This document shows positions 34,912 to 44,989 of a stretch of 64,000 nt of DNA, piece by piece. Position 1 is the stretch's first letter; each line of letters starts with the position of its first letter. The position numbers were made by a program, and so were the translations under genes. The notes beneath the pieces are model-generated. The model saw nothing but the letters and a program-made list of their open reading frames with translations, ran no database searches and was not told the origin of the DNA. Source of the stretch: Chromatiaceae bacterium (lineage in GTDB: Bacteria; Pseudomonadota; Gammaproteobacteria; Chromatiales; Chromatiaceae); assembly GCA_013426805.1 (NCBI GenBank), contig JACDZG010000016.1, forward strand, positions 1-64,000, written 5' to 3'.

Positions 34912-35571
34912 TCAGCCCCCGAATCCGTGCTCGGCCAAAAACTCGCGGGTCAGACCGCTCCCGCCGGATTCGGCCGCCCGCTCGCGCAGGAGCAGGCGCT
35001 CCAGATAGCGGGCGATCAGATCGACTTCGAGATTGACCCGCGTGCCGATCCGGTAACCGGCGATGATGGTTTCATCCAGGGTGTGCGGGACGATGTTGAG
35101 TTCGAACGCGGCACCCTCGACGCCATTGACCGTGAGACTCACTCCATCGACACAAATCGAACCCTTGTGCGCGATGTAGCGGGCCAACTCGGCCGGGGCC
35201 TGGATGCGCAGGCGCCAGGAACGGGCGTCCTGCGCACGCTCCAGGATGTGGCCGACCCCGTCGACATGACCGCTCACCAAGTGCCCGCCGAGCGGGGTGG
35301 ATAGGGTGAGCGCTTTCTCCAGGTTGACCGGACTGCCGGGAGTCAGCCCCCCGAGGGTGGTCAAGGATAAGGTCTCACGCGAGACGTCGGCCGCGAAGCC
35401 GTCAGCGGTGAGGACCACGGCCGTGAGACAGACGCCGTTGACGGCAATGCTGTCGCCCAAGGCGGCGTCAGCCAGGGGGAGTTTGCCGGTTTCGATGCTG
35501 AGCCGCACGTCCCCGCCGCGGGGCTCGAGGCGACGAATCCGGCCGACGGATTGAATGATTCCGGTGAACAT
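34912..35571 (-). CDS. ribE: Riboflavin synthase alpha chain
   Basis: 219 aa of two lumazine-binding barrels: MFTGIIQSVGRI with SIAVNGVCLTAV, and the second GGHLVSGHVDGVG with GSICVDGVSLTVN. It dismutates two 6,7-dimethyl-8-ribityllumazine to riboflavin. Last gene of glyA-nrdR-ribD-ribE, 88 bp behind ribD. No FMN riboswitch was seen upstream. Confidence 0.95.
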   Translation of the reverse strand: MFTGIIQSVGRIRRLEPRGGDVRLSIETGKLPLADAALGDSIAVNGVCLTAVVLTADGFAADVSRETLSLTTLGGLTPGSPVNLEKALTLSTPLGGHLVSGHVDGVGHILERAQDARSWRLRIQAPAELARYIAHKGSICVDGVSLTVNGVEGAAFELNIVPHTLDETIIAGYRIGTRVNLEVDLIARYLERLLLRERAAESGGSGLTREFLAEHGFGG

Positions 35572-35659
35572 AGTGACGCGTCAGAAATTAAGTGAAATAA
35601 CGACAACGACAACCGAGACGCCAAAGGTAGCCGCCGCAGACCCGCCGGCCCGAGGCCAC

Positions 35660-36808
35660 TCACCGGGCGCCGGCGGTTCCCGGCCGCAGCAACAGCCGCA
35701 GGTCGGGGCCGATCCGCCGCACGTCATCGATGATCAGCGGGATACGGTGCTCCATGTGCTCCAGGCCGGGGAGTTGGAACAATCCGCGCGCACCGTCGCC
35801 CATGAGGTGCGGGGCCAGATAAAGAATCAACTCATCGATCAAGCCGCCGGTCAGGGCCGCCCCGGCCAGGATCGGGCCGGTCTCCAACAGCACCTCATTG
35901 ATCTCTTCCTCGGCGAGCCAGCTCATCAGGGCCCGCAGGTCGACCAGTCCGTGATGGTCCGGAAATTGTTTCACTCGGGCCCCGGCCAGCTCCAATTGAC
36001 TCACCCGCCGCTGATCGGCCGGGGCTGAGCAGGCGATCACGGTGATCCCGGGCAAGCCGAGCAGGCGGGCACCCGCCGGGGTACGCAGACGGGTGTCCAC
36101 CACCACGCGCCAGGGCTGGCGCACGGGTTCGCCGGGCTCCATACCCGGCAGATCAGCGGCGCTCAGACGCACGTTGAGCGACGGATTGTCGCCGAGCAGG
36201 GTCCCGACCCCGGTGACGATGGCCGAGTGTCGAGCGCGCAGATGCTGCACGTCGAGGCGCGAAAACTCGGAGCTGATCCAGCGACTCTCGCCGCTGGCCA
36301 TGGCCGTGCGCCCGTCGAGGCTGGCGGCAAGCTTGCAGCGACAGTACGGCAGGCCGTTAGACATCCGTTTGATAAAGCCGGGATTGAGTCGACGCGCCTC
36401 GGCTTCCAACAGACCGGTCCGGACCTGCACACCGGCGGCACCCAAGGCGGCCAACCCCTGACCGGACACCAGCGGATTGGGATCGACCATGGCACAGTGC
36501 ACTGTCGCCACCCCGGCTTCGATCAGCGCCTGGGTGCAGGGCGGAGTGCGGCCCTGGTGACAGCAGGGCTCCAGCGTCACGTAGGCCGTGGCCCCGCGCG
36601 CCCGTGGACCGGCCGCGGCAAGCGCGATGCGCTCGGCATGCGCCTCACCGGCGCGCCGGTGCCAGCCCTCACCCACGACGGCACCGGCCTGCACCAGAAC
36701 ACAACCGACCCGCGGATTCGGGTCGGTGGTAAAGAGCCCACGAGCGGCAAGGCGGATGGCCCGCGCCATCAGTTCCTGGTCGGCCGCGGTCGGATCAGCA
36801 GCGGTCAT
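35660..36808 (-). CDS. ribD: Bifunctional riboflavin deaminase/reductase RibD
   Basis: 382 aa. N-terminal deaminase: GEAHAERIAL (HAE zinc site) and TLEPCCHQGRTPPCTQ (PCCxxGRTPPC). C-terminal reductase: RCKLAASLDGRTAM, SSEFSRLDVQHLRARHSAIV, GVGTLLGDNPSLNVR and NEVLLETGPILAGA. It performs the second and third steps of riboflavin synthesis from GTP. 24 bp behind nrdR. Confidence 0.96.
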   Translation of the reverse strand: MTAADPTAADQELMARAIRLAARGLFTTDPNPRVGCVLVQAGAVVGEGWHRRAGEAHAERIALAAAGPRARGATAYVTLEPCCHQGRTPPCTQALIEAGVATVHCAMVDPNPLVSGQGLAALGAAGVQVRTGLLEAEARRLNPGFIKRMSNGLPYCRCKLAASLDGRTAMASGESRWISSEFSRLDVQHLRARHSAIVTGVGTLLGDNPSLNVRLSAADLPGMEPGEPVRQPWRVVVDTRLRTPAGARLLGLPGITVIACSAPADQRRVSQLELAGARVKQFPDHHGLVDLRALMSWLAEEEINEVLLETGPILAGAALTGGLIDELILYLAPHLMGDGARGLFQLPGLEHMEHRIPLIIDDVRRIGPDLRLLLRPGTAGAR

Positions 36809-36832
36809 ACGCTTGTGGCCTCCTGCGTGCGG

Positions 36833-37348
36833 TCATTTGGGTTTGGGTTCCAGACCATCGAGCAGATCGAGTTGTTGCCGTCGGACCTCAGGGGTCGGTT
36901 GCCGCTCCAGCCGATCGATCTCCTCGCGAAAGGCGGCCACATCCTCGAACTTACGATAGACCGAGGCGAAGCGGACATAGGCGACCTGATCGAGCCCGCG
37001 CAGTTCATCCATCACCAACTCCCCGATCCGCCGCGACGGCACCTCGGACTCACCGCTCGACATCAGCCGCCGCTGGATCCGCGCCTGGGCGGCATCGATC
37101 TGCTCGGTGCCTACCGGGCGCTTCTCCAGGGCACGCATGATGCCGGAGCGCAGTTTACGCCCATCGAAGGGGACGCGGCTGCCGTCGCGCTTCACCACGC
37201 GCGGCAGATTGAGTTCCGCCGCCTCATAGGTGGTGAACCGCTCCTTGCACACCTCGCACTTGCGGCGGCGACGGACCTGATCACCCTCGCCGGCCAGGCG
37301 CGAGTCGACGACCTTGGTATCCTCGGCGCCGCAAAACGGACAGCGCAT
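36833..37348 (-). CDS. nrdR: Transcriptional repressor NrdR
   Basis: 171 aa from the ATG at 37348; an in-frame ATG at 37378 would add ten residues that are not family-like. Zinc ribbon MRCPFCG ... CEVCKERF, then an ATP-cone ([20 protein letters not shown]). It represses ribonucleotide reductase genes via NrdR boxes according to (d)ATP level. Placement between glyA and ribD is common in gammaproteobacteria. Confidence 0.95.
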   Translation of the reverse strand: MRCPFCGAEDTKVVDSRLAGEGDQVRRRRKCEVCKERFTTYEAAELNLPRVVKRDGSRVPFDGRKLRSGIMRALEKRPVGTEQIDAAQARIQRRLMSSGESEVPSRRIGELVMDELRGLDQVAYVRFASVYRKFEDVAAFREEIDRLERQPTPEVRRQQLDLLDGLEPKPK

Positions 37349-37405
37349 CCCGTCACCCCCCCGGTCGGCCGTCGCCAACCGCCATCGGGAAACGGATCCT
37401 GACCA

Positions 37406-38662
37406 TCACCGCTGGTAGACCGGCAGCCGCCGACACAGGTCCAGTACCCGCGCCTTGGCAGCCGCGATCACGGCCGGTTCGCCGCGCCCGTCGATGACGT
37501 CGCACATCCAGCCCGCCAGGTCGCGGGCCTCCGCCAGGCCGCAGCCGCGGGTGGTCATGGCCGGAGTCCCGACCCGGATGCCGCTGGTGACGAAGGGTGA
37601 CTGCGGGTCGTTCGGCACCGCGTTCTTGTTGACCGTGATATTGGCGGCGCCGAGCCAGGCGTCCACGTCCTTACCTGTCAGCCCCTGATGGATGAAGCTG
37701 ACCAGAAAGAGGTGATCGTCGGTGCCGCCGGAAACCACGTCATAGCCGCGGGCCAGAAAGACCTCCGCCATGGTCTGCGCATTCATCACTACCTGGCGTT
37801 GGTAGTCCTTGAAGCCCGGCTCCAGGGCCTCCTTGAAAGCCACCGCCTTGGCGGCGATCACATGCATCAGCGGGCCGCCCTGGGTGCCGGGGAAAACCAG
37901 CGAAGACAGCTTCTTCTCGATCTCCGGATTGGACTTCGCCAGGATCAGGCCGCCGCGCGGACCGCGCAGGGTCTTATGCGTGGTGGTCGTGGTCACGTCC
38001 GCGATTTGCACCGGACTCGGGTAGACCCCGGCGGCCACCAGACCGGCCACATGCGCCATATCGACGAACAGGTAAGCGCCGACCGCATCGGCAATGGCAC
38101 GGAAGCGCGCCCAGTCGACCACCCGCGAATAGGCGGAAAAGCCGGCGATCACCATGCGCGGCTGGTGCTCCTGGGCCAGACGCTCGACCTCGGCGTAGTC
38201 GATCTCGCCGGTCGCGGGGTCCAGACCGTACTGCACCGCGTGGTAGAGCTTGCCGGAAAAGTTGGGCTTGGCGCCGTGAGTCAGGTGGCCGCCATGCGCC
38301 AGGCTCATGCCCAGAACCGTGTCACCCGCCTGGCACAGGGCCATGAACACGGCGGCATTGGCCTGGGAGCCGGAATGGGGCTGGACGTTGGCATAGGCGG
38401 CACCGAACAGCTGCTTGGCCCGGTCGATGGCCAACTGCTCGGCGATATCCACGAACTCGCAGCCGCCGTAATAGCGCTTGCCCGGATAGCCCTCGGCATA
38501 CTTGTTGGTCATGACGCCGCCCTGCGCCTCCAGAACCCGCGGGCTCACATAGTTCTCGGAGGCAATCAGCTCGATATGCTCCTCCTGACGGCGTTCCTCG
38601 CCCTCGATCGCCGCCCAGAGCTCCGGGTCGTAGTCGCGAATCGTCATGGATTGGTTAAACAT
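37406..38662 (-). CDS. glyA: Serine hydroxymethyltransferase
   Basis: 418 aa. PLP Lys in [15 protein letters not shown], substrate motifs [12 protein letters not shown] and [12 protein letters not shown], and [14 protein letters not shown] near the C-terminus. It interconverts serine and glycine with tetrahydrofolate. GGGAG lies seven bases before the ATG. First gene of the glyA-nrdR-ribDE unit. Confidence 0.97.
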   Translation of the reverse strand: MFNQSMTIRDYDPELWAAIEGEERRQEEHIELIASENYVSPRVLEAQGGVMTNKYAEGYPGKRYYGGCEFVDIAEQLAIDRAKQLFGAAYANVQPHSGSQANAAVFMALCQAGDTVLGMSLAHGGHLTHGAKPNFSGKLYHAVQYGLDPATGEIDYAEVERLAQEHQPRMVIAGFSAYSRVVDWARFRAIADAVGAYLFVDMAHVAGLVAAGVYPSPVQIADVTTTTTHKTLRGPRGGLILAKSNPEIEKKLSSLVFPGTQGGPLMHVIAAKAVAFKEALEPGFKDYQRQVVMNAQTMAEVFLARGYDVVSGGTDDHLFLVSFIHQGLTGKDVDAWLGAANITVNKNAVPNDPQSPFVTSGIRVGTPAMTTRGCGLAEARDLAGWMCDVIDGRGEPAVIAAAKARVLDLCRRLPVYQR

Positions 38663-38996
38663 GGGAGGTCTCCCGGCAGGAAAAGCCGTCTAGTTTAGTC
38701 TGTTCCAGGCGGGTGCGCTTGAGTTCCGCGCGACTGGATCCGCCGCATCGCAGCTCATCCCCGCCTGGCGCCGGATTGTTCGATTGGTCCCGCCTCGGGG
38801 AACCTCGAGTCGGCGCTGCCGCCCATCAGGAGACATGGTAGCAATCCCGACGAACCGAAGGCGTTGACTAACGTCAGGCGGCTGACCCTTGACACGACAG
38901 CCGCCGCCGGAATATGGAGTATTGCTCAATTCTGGTCAGCCTTGTCATATAAAATGACCGGCTTGATTCTCCCAGCCAACCAGGTTCCTCCAGCCC
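38663..38996. other. Divergent glyA/ubiG intergenic region
   Basis: 334 bp with no gene. A TTGACA at about 38889 and an AT-rich TCATATAAAATG at about 38945 could belong to the ubiG promoter; neither pair is well spaced, so this is weak. No riboswitch fold was recognised. Confidence 0.35.
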
Positions 38997-39734
38997 ATGA
39001 CCGAGACGATTCATCACAGCGACCACCACGCGAACGTCGACCCCGGCGAGATCGGCAAGTTCGAGGCACTGGCCTCCCGCTGGTGGGACCCGCAGAGCGA
39101 GTTCAAGACCCTGCACGACATCAACCCGCTGCGGCTGGAGTACCTCGAGCGGACCGGCACCCTGGCGCAGCGCGCGGTGGTGGACGTTGGCTGCGGCGGC
39201 GGACTGCTCTCCGAGGGCATGGCCGCGCGCGGCGCGCAGGTGCTGGGGATCGACATGGGCGCCATGCCCTTGCGGGTGGCTGAATTGCATACCCTGGAGA
39301 CCGGCGTGGCGGTCGACTACCGGCGCATCCCGGTGGAAGCACTGGCGGCGGAACGTCCCGCAAGCTTCGACCTCGTCACCTGCATGGAATTGTTGGAACA
39401 CGTCCCCAACCCGGCCTCCGTGGTCAGCGCCTGCGCGCGCCTGGTGCGTCCCGGCGGTCACGTCGTGTTTTCAACGCTGAACCGCAATCCCAAGTCCTAC
39501 CTGTTCGCCATCCTCGGGGCCGAATACCTCCTCGGCATGTTGCCCAAGGGCACCCATGACTTCGCCCGCTTCGTCCGGCCGGCCGAACTGACCCGATGGA
39601 TACGCGCCGCGGGCTTGCGTGCCACCGATATCACCGGAATGACCTACAACCCATTGACCCGCACCTATCGGCTCACGCCCGATGATGTGGACGTGAATTA
39701 TCTGGTGACCTGTAGGCGTGACGCCGATGACTGA
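38997..39734 (+). CDS. ubiG: Ubiquinone O-methyltransferase UbiG
   Basis: 245 aa class I methyltransferase. Motif I is [16 protein letters not shown], and the UbiG-specific start [20 protein letters not shown] and NPLRLEYL are present, with [19 protein letters not shown] later. It makes both O-methylations in ubiquinone synthesis. 45 bp before the next gene, same strand. Confidence 0.95.
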   Translation: MTETIHHSDHHANVDPGEIGKFEALASRWWDPQSEFKTLHDINPLRLEYLERTGTLAQRAVVDVGCGGGLLSEGMAARGAQVLGIDMGAMPLRVAELHTLETGVAVDYRRIPVEALAAERPASFDLVTCMELLEHVPNPASVVSACARLVRPGGHVVFSTLNRNPKSYLFAILGAEYLLGMLPKGTHDFARFVRPAELTRWIRAAGLRATDITGMTYNPLTRTYRLTPDDVDVNYLVTCRRDADD

Positions 39735-39779
39735 GACCAACCCCGGACGGCGCGGCGCGACGCGCGGAACGCCCCCCTG

Positions 39780-40661
39780 ATGCCGGGCGACTGGGGCTTC
39801 CCCAACCCCGCCACGCCGCCGGGCTCGTCCACCTATTACAGCCTGCGCCTGGCCCCGACCGGACAGCGCGACGGGCTCGCCGCTTTATACGGGTGGCGCC
39901 ATCAGTTGCAGGCGGTGCTGGATCAGGTCACGGATGCCGCGGTCGCCGCGGCGAAACTGCGCTGGTGGCAGGAGGAGTTGGCGCGCAGCATTGCCGGGGC
40001 GGGGAGCCACCCCTTAAGCCGGCAACTGGGCCAGGTCATCGACCAGCGCGGACTGCCGACCGAGCCCTTCCTGGCGATGACCCGCGGGGCCGCGGCCATC
40101 ATCGACCGCCGCCGGCCGCGCGATCCGGACGCCCTGACCGCCGCGGCTGCGCAGGATTTGGGAGCACTTTTCGAACTCCTGACCCGTGCCGCGGGCGACC
40201 CGGGACCGGCGCAGATCGATCGCGCACGCCGACTCGGCGCCTACACCACCCTGGTCTATCAGATCCGCGACTGCGGCCGGCTGCTGCGCCGCGGACGCTA
40301 CGAATTCGTCTCGACGCAGCAACTCGACGCATTTGGACTCAACCCCGCCGACCTGGCGCGGCCGACGCAGCGGCATCACCTGCCGCCGATCCTGTCCGCA
40401 CTGGCGGACCATGCACGCCGGCTGCGCGGCGCGCGTCGGGAGTCCGATGGACTGTCGACGCCGATCCGCATCCGGGTGCGCCTTGCGGACCTGCTGCTGG
40501 ACGAACTCGCGGCCGGCGCGTTCGACCTCGCCGACCAACGGATCGCACTCACCCCGCTACGCAAGCTCTGGCATGCCTGGCGCGAAAGCCGGCAACCGCG
40601 ACACCGCTCACTGAACGCCATTGAGAATCCGCACCCATGGAACAAGCACCCATGCCCCTGA
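39780..40661 (+). CDS. Squalene/phytoene synthase family protein, degenerate active site
   Basis: 293 aa. Fold features of the trans-prenyl head-to-head synthases are visible: YYSLRLAPTGQRDGLAALY, KLRWWQEELARS, and LGAYTTLVYQIRDCGRLLRR. The two DxxxD magnesium motifs of active enzymes are not intact: the second reads DCGRLLRRGRYEF, and the first region lacks paired Asp. This resembles the NDUFAF6-like or non-catalytic branch rather than CrtB. It sits between ubiG and an SDR and overlaps the latter by 25 bp. Confidence 0.7.
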   Translation: MPGDWGFPNPATPPGSSTYYSLRLAPTGQRDGLAALYGWRHQLQAVLDQVTDAAVAAAKLRWWQEELARSIAGAGSHPLSRQLGQVIDQRGLPTEPFLAMTRGAAAIIDRRRPRDPDALTAAAAQDLGALFELLTRAAGDPGPAQIDRARRLGAYTTLVYQIRDCGRLLRRGRYEFVSTQQLDAFGLNPADLARPTQRHHLPPILSALADHARRLRGARRESDGLSTPIRIRVRLADLLLDELAAGAFDLADQRIALTPLRKLWHAWRESRQPRHRSLNAIENPHPWNKHPCP

Positions 40662-41359
40662 TGCAACCCCTGCACGACCGGATGATCCTGGTGACCGGCG
40701 CGGCCGAGGGCGTCGGACGCGCCGTCGCCCTGGCCGCCGCGGCCCAGGGTGCGACCCTGGTCCTGTGCGACCACCCCGATGCCGACCTCGCCGCCGTCTA
40801 TGACCAGATCGAGGCCGCCGGCGGGGCCGCGCCCGCCATCCTGCCGCTGAACCTGGATACGACCACCGAGAAGGGCTGCCGCACCGCGGCCGATTTGGTG
40901 GGCGACTGCTGTGGGCGGCTCGACGCACTGATCCACTGCGCGGCCTTCGCACCCTACCTCGCCCGCATCGACGACTACGACAGCGGCGAGTGGGAGCGCG
41001 TGCTGCGCGTCAACCTCACCGCACCCTTCCTGCTCACCCAGGCCTGCCTGCCATTGTTACGCGCGTCGGCGGACGCGGTGGTGATCTTCACCTCCGACCG
41101 GGTGGGACGCACGGGCCTGGCCTATTGGGGCGCCTTCGCGGCGGCCAAGTTCGGCATCGAGGGCTTAGCGCAGGTGCTGGCGGACGAGACCCGCGACAGC
41201 AGTCCCATCCGCGTCGCCTGCCTCGATCCGGGGATCGTCCGCACGGGCCTGCGCGCCCGCCTTTACCCCGGCGAGGACCCGTTCACCCTTCCCGCACCCG
41301 AGAGCGTTGCCCCGCGCTACCTGGAGCTGCTGACCAGCAGCGTGCTCAGCCGCTCTTGA
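40637..41359 (+). CDS. Short-chain dehydrogenase/reductase (YciK-like)
   Basis: 240 aa. The Rossmann TGxxxGxG is VTGAAEGVGRAV, NNAG is replaced by HCAAFAPY, and the catalytic area reads VIFTSDRVGRTGLAYWGAFAAAKFG split around the Ser, Tyr and Lys (Y is shifted). RVACLDPGIVRTGLR follows. Start could also be the second ATG at 40652. YciK homologues usually lie behind ubiG or gph. Substrate unknown. It is convergent with the CDGSH gene, overlapping 14 bp. Confidence 0.8.
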   Translation: MEQAPMPLMQPLHDRMILVTGAAEGVGRAVALAAAAQGATLVLCDHPDADLAAVYDQIEAAGGAAPAILPLNLDTTTEKGCRTAADLVGDCCGRLDALIHCAAFAPYLARIDDYDSGEWERVLRVNLTAPFLLTQACLPLLRASADAVVIFTSDRVGRTGLAYWGAFAAAKFGIEGLAQVLADETRDSSPIRVACLDPGIVRTGLRARLYPGEDPFTLPAPESVAPRYLELLTSSVLSRS

Positions 41360-42026
41360 AGCCGACCGTTTGATGGCTGCCGTCACAAAAGGGCTTGTTT
41401 TTCGAAGCCCCGCACCGACACAGGGCAGCCTCCGTCCCCTCCCAGGCGGCGCGTCCGCTGGCGGCACGGATGCTCAGGTTGCCTTTGACCAGCAGCGGCC
41501 CGTCCACCAGCGGCTTGATCGTCAGCGGGCCGCCCAAGGCCGTGAGCGGTGTCCCCCGCTCCCCGACTGACCCGAAGTCCTCGAACCCAGCCTTGAGGTG
41601 GCTGTTGTCGCAGAAGGGCTTGTTGGTGGATAGACCGCAACGGCAGAGGGCGGCGCGGAACCGGACTCCCGGCATATCCGCGGGCGCCCCCGCAATCTCC
41701 AGCTCGCCGCGGGCGTACAACGGACCGTTGTAGGCGACCGTCACCGTGTTCTCCCCCGGGGCGACCTCGGGCCGGTCGTCGTGGTCGTGGTAGGACAGGG
41801 CCCCACTGGGACAACGCTCGATGATCTCGCGCACCTCCGCCTTACTGCACTGGTCCGGAACGCACCAGGGCTCACGGCCGCCGACAAACAAGGTACCGGC
41901 CGCGTTGCCGCACTCCCCGATATGGATGCACAGACGTTCGTCCCAGTGAACATCGATCGCGGCACCTGGATACTCAACTAAAGTGCTCCGGTTCTCGTCT
42001 TGCTGATTCTCGTCTTGCTCGCTCAT
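41346..42026 (-). CDS. CDGSH iron-sulfur protein with Fer4_19 domain
   Basis: 226 aa with three metal domains. The N-terminal divergent monocluster ferredoxin (IHIGECGNAAGTLF, VPDQCSKAEVREIIERCPSG) precedes two CDGSH-type motifs: LCRCGLSTNKPFCDNSH (residues about 132-148) and LCRCGASKNKPFCDGSH (about 203-219). Each CDGSH binds a [2Fe-2S] with three Cys and one His. Likely a redox or cluster-transfer protein of the cytoplasm; partner unknown. Confidence 0.9.
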   Translation of the reverse strand: MSEQDENQQDENRSTLVEYPGAAIDVHWDERLCIHIGECGNAAGTLFVGGREPWCVPDQCSKAEVREIIERCPSGALSYHDHDDRPEVAPGENTVTVAYNGPLYARGELEIAGAPADMPGVRFRAALCRCGLSTNKPFCDNSHLKAGFEDFGSVGERGTPLTALGGPLTIKPLVDGPLLVKGNLSIRAASGRAAWEGTEAALCRCGASKNKPFCDGSHQTVGFKSG

Positions 42027-42149
42027 CTGGCTGACCTCTGTGCTGACTTTGACTCACGTACCGGCAGAACGGTAGACTCCGCGCGCATCAGTTTCAAGCG
42101 CCAGGAGCATTCTTGAGGGTCGGCAGTGCCAAACCTCGCCTAAGACGCC

Positions 42150-43211
42150 ATGCAAGCAACCGCAAACCTCAACATCGCGGCCTTCGACACGATGCCCGCA
42201 CCGGAGGAGATCCTGCGCCGCGTTCCCATCACGGATCGGGCCACGACCACCGTGCTGTCTGGTCGGACCACACTGGAGGCCATTCTGGATCGACGCGATC
42301 CGCGGCGGTTCGTGGTGATCGGCCCCTGCTCGATGCATGACCCGGTCGCCGGCCTGGACTATGCGCACCGATTACGTGGGCTCGCCGATGAAGTCGCCGA
42401 CGTGCTGGTGCTGGTCATGCGTGTCTATTTCGAGAAACCCCGCACCACCACCGGCTGGAAGGGCTTCATCAATGATCCGTTCCTGAATGATACCTTTCAC
42501 ATCGCGGACGGCATGCAGATGGCGCGGGATTTTTTACTGGCCGTCAATGAACTGGGACTGCCCGCCGCAACCGAGGCGCTCGACCCGATCGCACCGCAGT
42601 ATCTGGGTGATCTCATCGCCTGGACGGCGATCGGTGCACGGACTGCTGAATCGCAGACGCATCGCGAAATGTCCTCGGGACTATCGACGCCGGTCGGTTT
42701 CAAGAACGGCACCGACGGCAGCATCGACACGGCCATCAATGCCATTCTCTCGGCGGCGCAGCCCCACAGCTTTCTGGGTATCAACGCCCTGGGTCAATCC
42801 TGTGTCGTGCGAACCCGCGGTAACCGTTACGGCCATCTGGTCCTGCGGGGTGGCGACAGTCGTCCGAACTACGACACCGTCAGCGTTGCCATGGCGGAGC
42901 AGGCGTTGCTCAAAGCCCAACTGCCCGCCAACCTCGTGATCGATTGTTCTCACGCGAACAGCCATAAGCGGCCTGAACTGCAGCCGCTGGTCATGCAGGA
43001 TGTCATCAATCAGATTCGCGCCGGCAATCACTCGATCCTGGGCATGATGGTCGAAAGCTTCATCGAAGCCGGCAGTCAGCCGATCCCCGCCGATCCGGCC
43101 CGGCTGAAGTATGGCTGCTCGGTCACCGATGCCTGTATCTCCTGGCCAACCACCGAGCACATGATCCGCGAAGGCGCCGCCGCATTGCGCACCCATGACC
43201 GCGCGCGATGA
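42150..43211 (+). CDS. aroG: 3-deoxy-7-phosphoheptulonate synthase
   Basis: 353 aa class I-alpha DAHP synthase. Motifs: RRFVVIGPCSMHDPVAGLDY, VLVMRVYFEKPRTTTGWKG, GARTAESQTHREMSSGLSTP, VGFKNGTDGSIDTAINA and VIDCSHANSHKRPELQP. It joins phosphoenolpyruvate and erythrose 4-phosphate as entry to the shikimate pathway. Which aromatic amino acid inhibits it cannot be read safely. Stand-alone gene. Confidence 0.95.
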   Translation: MQATANLNIAAFDTMPAPEEILRRVPITDRATTTVLSGRTTLEAILDRRDPRRFVVIGPCSMHDPVAGLDYAHRLRGLADEVADVLVLVMRVYFEKPRTTTGWKGFINDPFLNDTFHIADGMQMARDFLLAVNELGLPAATEALDPIAPQYLGDLIAWTAIGARTAESQTHREMSSGLSTPVGFKNGTDGSIDTAINAILSAAQPHSFLGINALGQSCVVRTRGNRYGHLVLRGGDSRPNYDTVSVAMAEQALLKAQLPANLVIDCSHANSHKRPELQPLVMQDVINQIRAGNHSILGMMVESFIEAGSQPIPADPARLKYGCSVTDACISWPTTEHMIREGAAALRTHDRAR

Positions 43212-43259
43212 CAACAGGCCGTCGCCGCCGGTCGTCGTGCAGGTGACGGCCAAACCCCG

Positions 43260-44504
43260 GTGACTCAAGCCACGGCTCCCTGCTGCGACGCCAACCCTGA
43301 TCCGCCGACGTTCCGGGGGTGCTGCATCGGCTTGAGCGTCGCGACCTGTCTGCTGTTCTCCGGCGCGACGACGGCAGCCGACAGCTTCTGGAGCACCATT
43401 CAACTGCATGGGTTCGCCGCCCAGAGCGTCATCAAGACGAGTGACAACCGGTTTTTTGGCGACAGCCCCGACACCTCATTCGCCTCGACCGAGATCGGCG
43501 TCAACGCATCGGTTCGACTCGATCCGAAAGTTCTGGTCGCCGGGCAAGTGCTGGCCCGACGTGCCGGCGACATGTACGACGGCACCCCATCGCTCGACTA
43601 TGCACTGACCGACATCGCACTGATCGCCTCCCCCGAGCGCATCCTCGGGATTCGCCTTGGACGCGTCAAGAACCCGCTCGGCCTCTACAACGAGACGCGC
43701 GATGTCCCATTCACACGCCCCGGCATCTTTCTCCCCCAGGTGATCTATTACGACAAGGTGCGCAATATCGTGCTCTCCTCGGACGGCGCCGCCGTCTATG
43801 GATCTCTGTATAACGATCTGGGTGAGTTTTCGGTGACGCTCGTCGGCGGCTGGCCAGTGCTCGATGACAACGTCCAGTGGACTTATCTCGGGGGGGACTT
43901 TCCCGGCACACTCAGACCAAATGGCTCGGTATGGACCGGCAGCCTCTGGTACGCGACGGTCACCGAGCAGTTGCGGTTCGGATTGAGCGGCGCACTCGCG
44001 TCCCTGCGCTACGCCCCCCACCAGAATGACATCCTCGGCCCGGGACAGACCGACATTGTTTACGGAATCGCTTCCTTGCAATACAGCGCGCGGCGTTTCA
44101 CGCTTTCCACTGAATACGGGCTGGAGCCGGTGAGATGGCGGCGCTATGGGCCATTGCTGCCGCGACGGAAAGTGACCTCCGAGGGCTATTACTTACAAGG
44201 CACCTATCGAATCCGTTCGAATCTTGAATTCATGGCGTGCTACGAAGAAGGTGTCGCCGACCGCGACGATCGTGACGGCAGTGACTTCGCCGGAGTGACT
44301 GGCGGACTGGTTCCTGCACACGCCATGTTTTCAAAGATCGTTACCGTCGGCCTGCGGTGGGATCCCACCCCCAACCTCATGCTGCGCGCCCAATACCAAT
44401 GGAACCAGGGCACCCTTGTGCTTTCCCAGCTGGAGAATCCGGATTTCCCGCGGCAGCGTGAATACTGGAATCTGCTGGCGCTGCAAGTCGCGTTTCGCTT
44501 CTGA
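43260..44504 (+). CDS. Outer-membrane beta-barrel porin-like protein
   Basis: 414 aa from a GTG at 43260. A signal peptide is visible (IGLSVATCLLFSGATTAADS, cleavage after about residue 40), then many alternating aromatic strands (WSTIQLHGFAAQSV, ALTDIALIASPERILGIRLG, YYLQGTYRIRSNLEFMACYE) and a C-terminal LLALQVAFRF ending in Phe, the BamA signature. I cannot name the solute. Next to a small periplasmic phosphate-binding-like protein, as often seen for DcaP- or OprP-like barrels. Confidence 0.75.
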   Translation: MTQATAPCCDANPDPPTFRGCCIGLSVATCLLFSGATTAADSFWSTIQLHGFAAQSVIKTSDNRFFGDSPDTSFASTEIGVNASVRLDPKVLVAGQVLARRAGDMYDGTPSLDYALTDIALIASPERILGIRLGRVKNPLGLYNETRDVPFTRPGIFLPQVIYYDKVRNIVLSSDGAAVYGSLYNDLGEFSVTLVGGWPVLDDNVQWTYLGGDFPGTLRPNGSVWTGSLWYATVTEQLRFGLSGALASLRYAPHQNDILGPGQTDIVYGIASLQYSARRFTLSTEYGLEPVRWRRYGPLLPRRKVTSEGYYLQGTYRIRSNLEFMACYEEGVADRDDRDGSDFAGVTGGLVPAHAMFSKIVTVGLRWDPTPNLMLRAQYQWNQGTLVLSQLENPDFPRQREYWNLLALQVAFRF

Positions 44505-44516
44505 GGTCGCACCGGG

Positions 44517-44975
44517 GTGACTCATCGAATCGCCAGCAACCCGATCCATTGGCCGCACTGGGTCGCCGCCCTTGCCATCATCGCCATGGTGATGGCGTTC
44601 AACCCCAACTGGGCGCCGGCACAGGAAATCATTGCGAATTCCGGTTTGCCCAAGACCGCGATCACCCGCAACGAGGCCCGACTGTTCTTCTCGATGAAAC
44701 TCGGCATTTGGCCGAACGGGGCGCCGGTTCAGGTCTTCGTCCTGCCTGACGATCACCCGCTGCATCGTGAGTTCTGCACCCAAGTGCTCGGTCTGTACCC
44801 TTACCAACTTCGTCGTGTCTGGGATCGCCAGGTCTTCTCCGGCACCGGTCAATCACCCGTCACGATTTCGAGCGAAGCGGAACTGATCGAACGCACCGCG
44901 GCTTCGCCGGGCGCGGTGAGCTACGCGGCGACGCCTCCGGACAACCCGCGTGTCCGCGTCCTGACCGTTAAGTAA
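44517..44975 (+). CDS. Small periplasmic PstS-like protein
   Basis: 152 aa from a GTG at 44517. A signal peptide or anchor (WVAALAIIAMVMAFNPNWAP) is followed by ITRNEARLFFSMKLGIWPNG, HREFCTQVLGLYPYQLRRVW and SPGAVSYAATPP, a pattern of short phosphate ABC transporter substrate-binding-like proteins. It is half the length of PstS, so it may be a one-lobe or sensor-type binding protein. It starts 12 bp after the porin. Confidence 0.7.
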   Translation: MTHRIASNPIHWPHWVAALAIIAMVMAFNPNWAPAQEIIANSGLPKTAITRNEARLFFSMKLGIWPNGAPVQVFVLPDDHPLHREFCTQVLGLYPYQLRRVWDRQVFSGTGQSPVTISSEAELIERTAASPGAVSYAATPPDNPRVRVLTVK

Positions 44976-44989
44976 CTACGGCGGTTGGA

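Noticed and set aside
36809-36832. FMN riboswitch before ribD
   Set aside because: The gap to nrdR is only 24 bp and no RFN-type fold could fit.
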